From Prochilodus magdalenae (lineage: Eukaryota; Chordata; Actinopteri; Characiformes; Prochilodontidae): 64,000 bases of DNA. The stretch covers positions 535,001 to 599,000 of the forward strand of contig JAMWET010006573.1 in the NCBI GenBank assembly GCA_024036415.1, read 5' to 3'. The notes beneath the pieces are model-generated. The model was given only the letters and a program-made list of their open reading frames with translations, was not told the origin of the DNA and made no database searches. The position numbers were made by a program, and so were the translations under genes. Shown in pieces: positions 58,412 through 64,000 of this stretch (position 1 is the first letter of the stretch; each line of letters begins with the position of its first letter).

Positions 58412-59106
58412 TACTATATTGCCAAAGGTATTCTCTTGTCTGCCTTCACACTCAAATGAACATGAGTGACATCCCATTCCTAATCCATAGGGTTTAATAT
58501 GATGTCTGCCCACCCTACCTATAGGTGCATATTGCTATAACAGCTATAACAACTTCAAATCTTCTGGGAAGGCTTTCCATAAGGTTTAGGAATGTGTTTA
58601 TGGGAATTTCTGACCATTTATCCAGAAGTCCATTCGTGAGGTCAGACACTGATGTTGGACGAGAATGCCTGGCTCGCAGTCACACTGACAGTTAACTGTG
58701 GGATACTTAATAATATAAGGAAATTTCACAAATGGACACATCTGACTGTCACGTGGGGGACAAGACGAGGAGGCAGGACATAGGCGCAAGGGAGACAGGG
58801 GAACACCTGGGAAGGGGTGGAGCTACAAACAGGAGACAGGAGGAGCCAAAAATCAAAACAAACAAAAGCACATGGAACAGGACAACAAAAGGCACATGGA
58901 AGTGACAAGAAACAAAACCAGAGAAAACAGACACACAAGGGCAAGACCAGGCAGGATGTGACAGTGGCACGCTGGAATTCACCTGAGCTCCCAAAAGAGA
59001 CACGTTCTTTTACTAACGTCTGTAGAAGACGTCTGCCTAGGTGCTTGCCTAGGCTACCTGTGGCCATGGAAGTGATTGGGGGGTAAATACTTTTGGCAAT
59101 ATAGTA
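58412..59106 (-). mobile_element. Deleted Tc1-like element (family 5), copy b, 695 bp
   Basis: Ends read TACTATATTGCCAAAGGTAT and, reverse-complemented, TACTATATTGCCAAAAGTAT. The minus strand keeps a C-terminal piece (AFPEDLKLL region near 58590-58550) and an N-terminal piece (SGEFQRATV near 58985-58960), with the catalytic middle deleted. A GC-richer segment at 58746-58964 has been inserted into the N-terminal part. Confidence 0.75.
58746..58964. mobile_element. Segment inserted in the family 5 element, CTGTCAC...GTGACAG ends
   Basis: The segment opens CTGTCACGTGGGGGACAAGA and closes GGCAGGATGTGACAG, so its ends are a 7-bp inverted repeat. The flanking family 5 sequence (GGAAATTTCAC before, GCACGCTGGAATTCACCTGA after) is otherwise collinear with the family as I know it. 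It may be a small non-autonomous element. No target duplication could be assigned. Confidence 0.5.
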
Positions 59107-60546
59107 CATGCGATGCTCATATCACTTTACTCTGCTAGCTTGCTAGCCGGCCACACAGCTCACAAAAGATAAATAAATAAATAAATAAATGAGTGAGTGA
59201 GTGAATGAAATACATTATTAATAAATCATTATCCCCAAGGTTTGTGTATGTTAATTCCTCAAATAGGTTCTACACAGTTTAGATACAGAGTTGACATGGC
59301 TAGCCAATTTGCCTACTGAACCTTAATTAATCCAAAAGCAAATGCATTATGATAGAAGAACCCTCTCCTCCCTTCCCTCCCAGTATTGTCAGTGATCAAG
59401 CTTTGGTGTTTCAGTTCACTGGAAATATCATTTTTAGCATGCACACTTTTCCAATTCACTTTTTAAAAATTAAAATTTTTTTAACCAAGCTTTTGAGCAA
59501 TGTCCTATCTGTATCCAAACTCTAATTACCCTGCTATGGATTATTCTGTCAAATATTCTACATGTGTTTGAAATATTCAATAGATTAGAAACCTGTTGTA
59601 TTTTTTCCTGCTGAAATGTTCTTTTAATTTCGTGCACATGTGAGATATTCCGTTACTGACATGCCCCCTAATTATCTTCACACCATTGTAAGGCATGTGG
59701 TACAGTTCATTATGCCCACAGTTTTCGTGCTTATGCTGAAAATCACACCATGTTCACACTGTAAGGTAACATAAGACAGCCTAAACCAGTGGTCATCAAC
59801 AGGGGTGATAGATTGCTGTTGGATCGAGACTCTCTAGGAAGGTGGATCTTCAGCAACAGGGTTGGCGACCTCATTAGCACATTAGCTGAACGGTGTGTTT
59901 ATGTGTATCGTCTAGAGGCTACAGCAGTCTCTGAAACTTGTTTGGTTACTGAGTCTGACATAATGGTCATTTAAGATTCTGAGGCACCACTCAGGGTTGG
60001 AAAGGGTCTAAATAGTTTCAACTCCAATCTGCTTGTTAATTTGTCCAGGTCTGAGCCTCTGCTGCGTTAATTCAGGTGTTCTGGGTTTTAGCCCTTTTCT
60101 GGGCTACCCAGCTCAGGCTAAAGCTAGCTATCTTCACCAGTCCTTGTCTGATTGGCAAGCCTGGCAACACAAACACATAGATGTGGGCTGATATCTACTT
60201 CGGCTTGTGCCAGTGGGTGCTAAGATTAGTTAGGTTGGCTAGCAAGCCAGTGTTGGAGCCCACTGATGCCAAAGCTTATGTTTCTTTATTGTTGCAAGAA
60301 TGTATTCTCGCATCTGTTGTTTCGCCAAAGCACTAGAGACTTGGACGCAAACGTGAAGGTCAGTGTGTCACATCTGAATAACTGGATTGGAAAAAAACGG
60401 GGCACCTGAATTTGCAAACTACACATTCCAATGTTTCCTAAATGAATAATGTATTTTGCCTCAACAGCTTTTTATTGTTGCTAGCCTGGCTGTCCTAATC
60501 TCCAGTCAACTGTACGTCAGCAAATGCCTCACCAATCACAAATCTG
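59107..60546. other. No recognised feature apart from a short tetranucleotide tract
   Basis: (AAAT)n then (GAGT)n lies at 59169-59208. No gene or larger repeat was recognised. Confidence 0.45.
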
Positions 60547-61075
60547 ATGCTGGTTGTCACATTTACAGACCTTTACCACCTCGTGTGTCCAGCCAGAGAA
60601 AATCTCAGAGCAAAAGCTAACATCAACAGCTGTGACTGGATTGGGAATGTACTGGACAAGTTTCTGGATGTAGGTCACATGAATGTTCAGACACTCTTAC
60701 AGCAAAGAATAGCACAGTTGGACCAGATTTAGTGGCTGGCTTCCCTGGCACAATTCCAAGGAAATTCCCTGTAGACTGAAATTGGGCAATGCTGGTAGAC
60801 CCCTATGAGCACACGCTTCCAAACATCTGCAGATTCAGGTACATCTTCACACTATGGTCTTTGGCACGCCCAAATGCAGTCACTCCGTTTAGCCAACCAT
60901 TAACATCTGCTCTGGAGTCATTTTTCCCAATTGGAACGAGACATTCCCTGCACTGTTCCACCTCTTCCCAATCTATGGGTCCCATCACTCACACCCCACA
61001 GGTATAATAGCCCCATCATACTTGTCCAGCGCCATCTGCAGGAGCCTGAAGTTACTAACGCCTTAAACCCACAAT
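60547..61075 (-). mobile_element. Tc1-like family 2 relic, copy g
   Basis: Full-length family member reversed: the C-terminal part (AACAGCTGTGACTGGATTGG) at 60625 and the N-terminal part (TGGTCTTTGGCACGCCCAAA) at 60858, ending GGAGCCTGAAGTTACTAACG then CCTTAAAC at about 61068. It has the same internal deletion as copies a to c. Confidence 0.7.
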
Positions 61076-64000
61076 TGTGCTATTATTTAGTGGTCTACTG
61101 CATGCTATTATATCTCAGCCTATATCATTTCCTGCATTAGCATGTTCACTCGTGTATAGGCTTTGCTTCCAATATTTGGGTATTCAGGCATTATAGAGTT
61201 TTTCAGCCAACAGTCAATAAGCTAAGACATGGTTCGGTTTGCTCATTGCCACCAATTTCCATCAGTACAGTTAGCCCCGTGACTCAGAACTACAGAAGGA
61301 ACAAGGACAAAGCTATCTGGACTGACCAGTGGGCCAATCTGATTTTCCCCCAAACTACTGTGTTAACCTTTGGTAATGATGTCTAGGCAGAGTTTAACTT
61401 GGAATATTGCAGCATCTCTGTTCCAATCGAGGCTTCTTTCTGGCCGTGGAACAGTAATGGCGGTCAGAGCGACGGGGGCCAGATTAATACCGCCTCTTTA
61501 GAAATCTCAGTCCGGCAAAGTCACGGAAATAAATTACGGCGTGCAGCATCCATCCATCATGTCTGACTAATGCCTCAGTGTGGAATTTCAATGCGGCATT
61601 TATCCCCAAATCCAAAAGATATGAGCAGTGTAGCCAAGCACCTAATTACAAACGCGCTGGAGAGCAGAGAGCACAGAAAGACGCAGGAGCAACATGGACA
61701 CGATCCGCCATCGGGTATTAATCACCGCAGGCTGCTTTGTTCTTCATGTTCCGCTTCTCCAACAAGTTTAACGAACATGCAATGATCTATTGGAACCAGC
61801 CGTTGGAACGCAATCCCTGTACATGGCCCCCAAATATGAGATTAAGCAAAAGGAATGAGGACAAATTGCTGGTTTGGAATGGTTTGCTTTTTCAATCTCA
61901 TGTCTCCCGTGACACGTCAGCTCAATCAACCAACAGCAGCGGCGGCATCTCAAAAGAATGAGTCCTTGTGGAACCCCACGCTGATTAGTTACAGAACCAA
62001 AGCAAGGCAGCCAGCGTTATTGATATGTTCCTGCCGGCTTCATATGGGGCCAAAATGACATTTGGTGTCCCCGGCGCCCACTTTGGCCTGCATCCAGCGA
62101 CAGACGCATTGCTTTTCTGGCTGACTCACCACCCCATGAATTATACCTTCATATTTTGCGCTGATTTGGTTGCAATTTTTCCTCCTGCCGCCATCTGATG
62201 CATGCTCAGCGATGCAATTCCGTCCCTCACCCAGGGACAAATTAAAGGGATATCTCTCACTTTGTAATGCAGACGGATTCTCACTACCGTGCATCCATGC
62301 AGGGGCGTTTGTTTCCTAAATAAAGGTCTCAGTAGGCGCGGCGCATCTGATGCACCACAAGAACTCTGTGACAGTGAAAGATAAAATGAGGCGGGTCATG
62401 TGACCATGCAGGTAATCTAAATAGCGCTAAATAGCAATAGCGCTAATGCAGCAAACAAGCAAAAGAAGCTTATAGCTAGCCATTAGCATCACACAGACCT
62501 GAAGGATTTTGCATTTGAATCATTCCATGTAGACTTATCAGACTGCGTTCAGACTTCTCAGGCTGTGTTTGTCAGATCTGTTATCAGCACGTGATCAGAT
62601 CGGACCAATCTATCCGCATAGGCCGCTGTAGTAAAGACACAGGCAAGGAAAGACAGAGGCACATCATTTCACCCTCCATGCTCTGTCATGTTTCACCCTC
62701 GTCGCTCTGTCCTGTTCTCCATGTCAAAGCACTTCTTGAATCCCAGCACTTCCATTACTTTGGATTTTCCATTGTTATTGTTTGGTAAGTTATGAGTGAA
62801 GGAAAAGACACTTTGAAATCTAATTTGGTTAACTAGAGCTAAGATGCATCCATAAAAATCAGACTCAGAATCAAGTATCACAACTGCCTTGAATGTGGAT
62901 CTCGTTTGCAAAACATCAAATTTGTTAAGGATTCTTACTATCCAGGCTCAAAAATCTATCCGGATACAATTGGATTTCCCAGAATAAAAATGTACACTTA
63001 GTATCCTTATGGCTACTGTAATGAAAGTGTGTTATTTTCATTTACTAACTATGTACTAAGTATGATAAATGTGATCATTAGATTCTATTAAATATACACC
63101 TACATATGACCAACTGTACTTAACTGTACTATATTGAGGCACCACTAGGATTCACATAGATATACGTATTAAAGTACATTTCTAGTACATTAAAATATAC
63201 TTACTAGTATACTTCTATTACATATACTAAAGTACTACTGAAGTAAAATCTACATGTAATTGCAGTTGTGAGTTGGGCTGAAGTTTAAATAAAAAAACAA
63301 AAAAACCCAAACAAATATACAGTATATATACTACTACTCCCACTGTTCTTGCCAGAGTTGTTGTTTCTGTACAATGACACGGCAACGCACATGACCTGGA
63401 GCCAGAGAAGTTGCATTTTCCATCTTTTCACTTTGAACTGCAGTTTTGCTTTAATGAAGTCCCAGATCTTTAGGATTACTGAACTCTCAAATAGATTGAC
63501 ATTGCAATTGAGTTACTGGCAATACTGAACATAACGGCACATGCAGGAGGAAAGTGTTTGGAACCCCCACCCCTAACCCCCCAACCCCCTCCTCAAATTA
63601 GCATCCACCTCGGACACACCCAATAAACAGGAATCCACACCAAGTAACACCACTCTAGATTTCAGGTTAAGGGTTCTCACAGAACTGCTAACCTTCTAAT
63701 TAGGTTAAATTTCAGTTAGCTAGTTGGCTAATTAGCATCAACCACAAGTAACTTCCCTTATTTACATTCTAGCAAACTAATACAGTCAGAGCTGATCAGT
63801 CTAATGTACTCTCAAAGTTAGCTGGCCAGTTTTCTGTCAAGCACAAATATTAAGTTTACTGGCTATCTACGCTAACTTAAGCTAACATTAGCCATGGGAT
63901 TTACTTGCTTGTAACAGGTTCTAACTTTAAATAAAGCCTAGATTTGATATTACTTGATCAGTCAGGAGTCTTACTATACCTTCTAATGGCTGTTTGCCAC
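61076..64000. other. Single-copy sequence; candidate conserved non-coding at 61390-62340
   Basis: No repeat is visible over about 2.9 kb, the longest such stretch in the window. 61390-62340 has balanced composition and many CpG sites. No exon with plausible splice sites and a recognisable protein was found. A C-rich tract lies at 63564-63589. Confidence 0.35.
63564..63589 (-). other. Strong G-quadruplex motif on the minus strand
   Basis: On the plus strand four C-tracts of 5, 4, 6 and 5 bases are separated by A, TAA and AA. The minus strand therefore has four G-tracts with loops of one to three bases, which satisfies the usual quadruplex pattern. Confidence 0.85.

Overview
The window is vertebrate, almost certainly teleost fish, DNA. 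I see no confident host protein-coding exon, rRNA gene or intact tRNA gene. The teleost call rests on the repeat content: many Tc1/mariner elements of the Sleeping Beauty structural type, tRNA-derived SINEs that share a 3' tail with an L2-like LINE, fish-type foldback MITEs, and long GATA, TA and GT-rich tracts. An otophysan such as a characiform or catfish is my guess from repeat flavour, not something the window proves. The only intact gene-length coding sequence is a 340-residue transposase on the minus strand at 25267-26289.

Layout. 1-5 kb: foldback-motif repeats, a GTGA array, a decayed Tc1-like relic and a 21-bp minisatellite. 5-11 kb: relics of several Tc1-like families and a deleted 1-kb mariner-like element. 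11.1-14.2 kb: a 42-bp purine-rich minisatellite that creates a spurious 926-codon frame. 14.8-16.6 kb: a full-length Tc1 element (copy A, frameshifted) nested inside a short deleted Tc1-like element. 17-24.6 kb: relics, a degenerate tRNA-Ser-like gene and a SINE. 24.9-29.4 kb: a multi-layer nest with intact Tc1 copy B, an uncharacterised ~350-bp insertion flanked by a 13-bp target duplication, and a second full-length Tc1 family (copy C, one frameshift). 29.8-32 kb: a second ~350-bp element, a telomere-like array, and a tRNA-Glu pseudogene next to another SINE. 32.7-36.5 kb: GATA arrays, a near-palindrome and a 243-bp segment apparently copied from 2.8 kb away. 36.8-44.3 kb: 27-bp, ~85-bp and 54-bp minisatellites, the middle one split by a SINE. 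44.3-51.3 kb: mostly single-copy sequence that looks like candidate conserved non-coding DNA, with one LINE 3' end. 51.5-61 kb: more relics and tandem repeats. 61.4-64 kb: single-copy sequence with one strong G-quadruplex motif.

Together this reads as an intergenic or intronic teleost region shaped by cut-and-paste transposons. Two deletion-derivative families, seven copies each here and called family 1 and family 2 below, appear to have spread as non-autonomous elements. They later served as insertion targets for younger Tc1 elements. All family assignments come from motif recognition by eye, without any database search.
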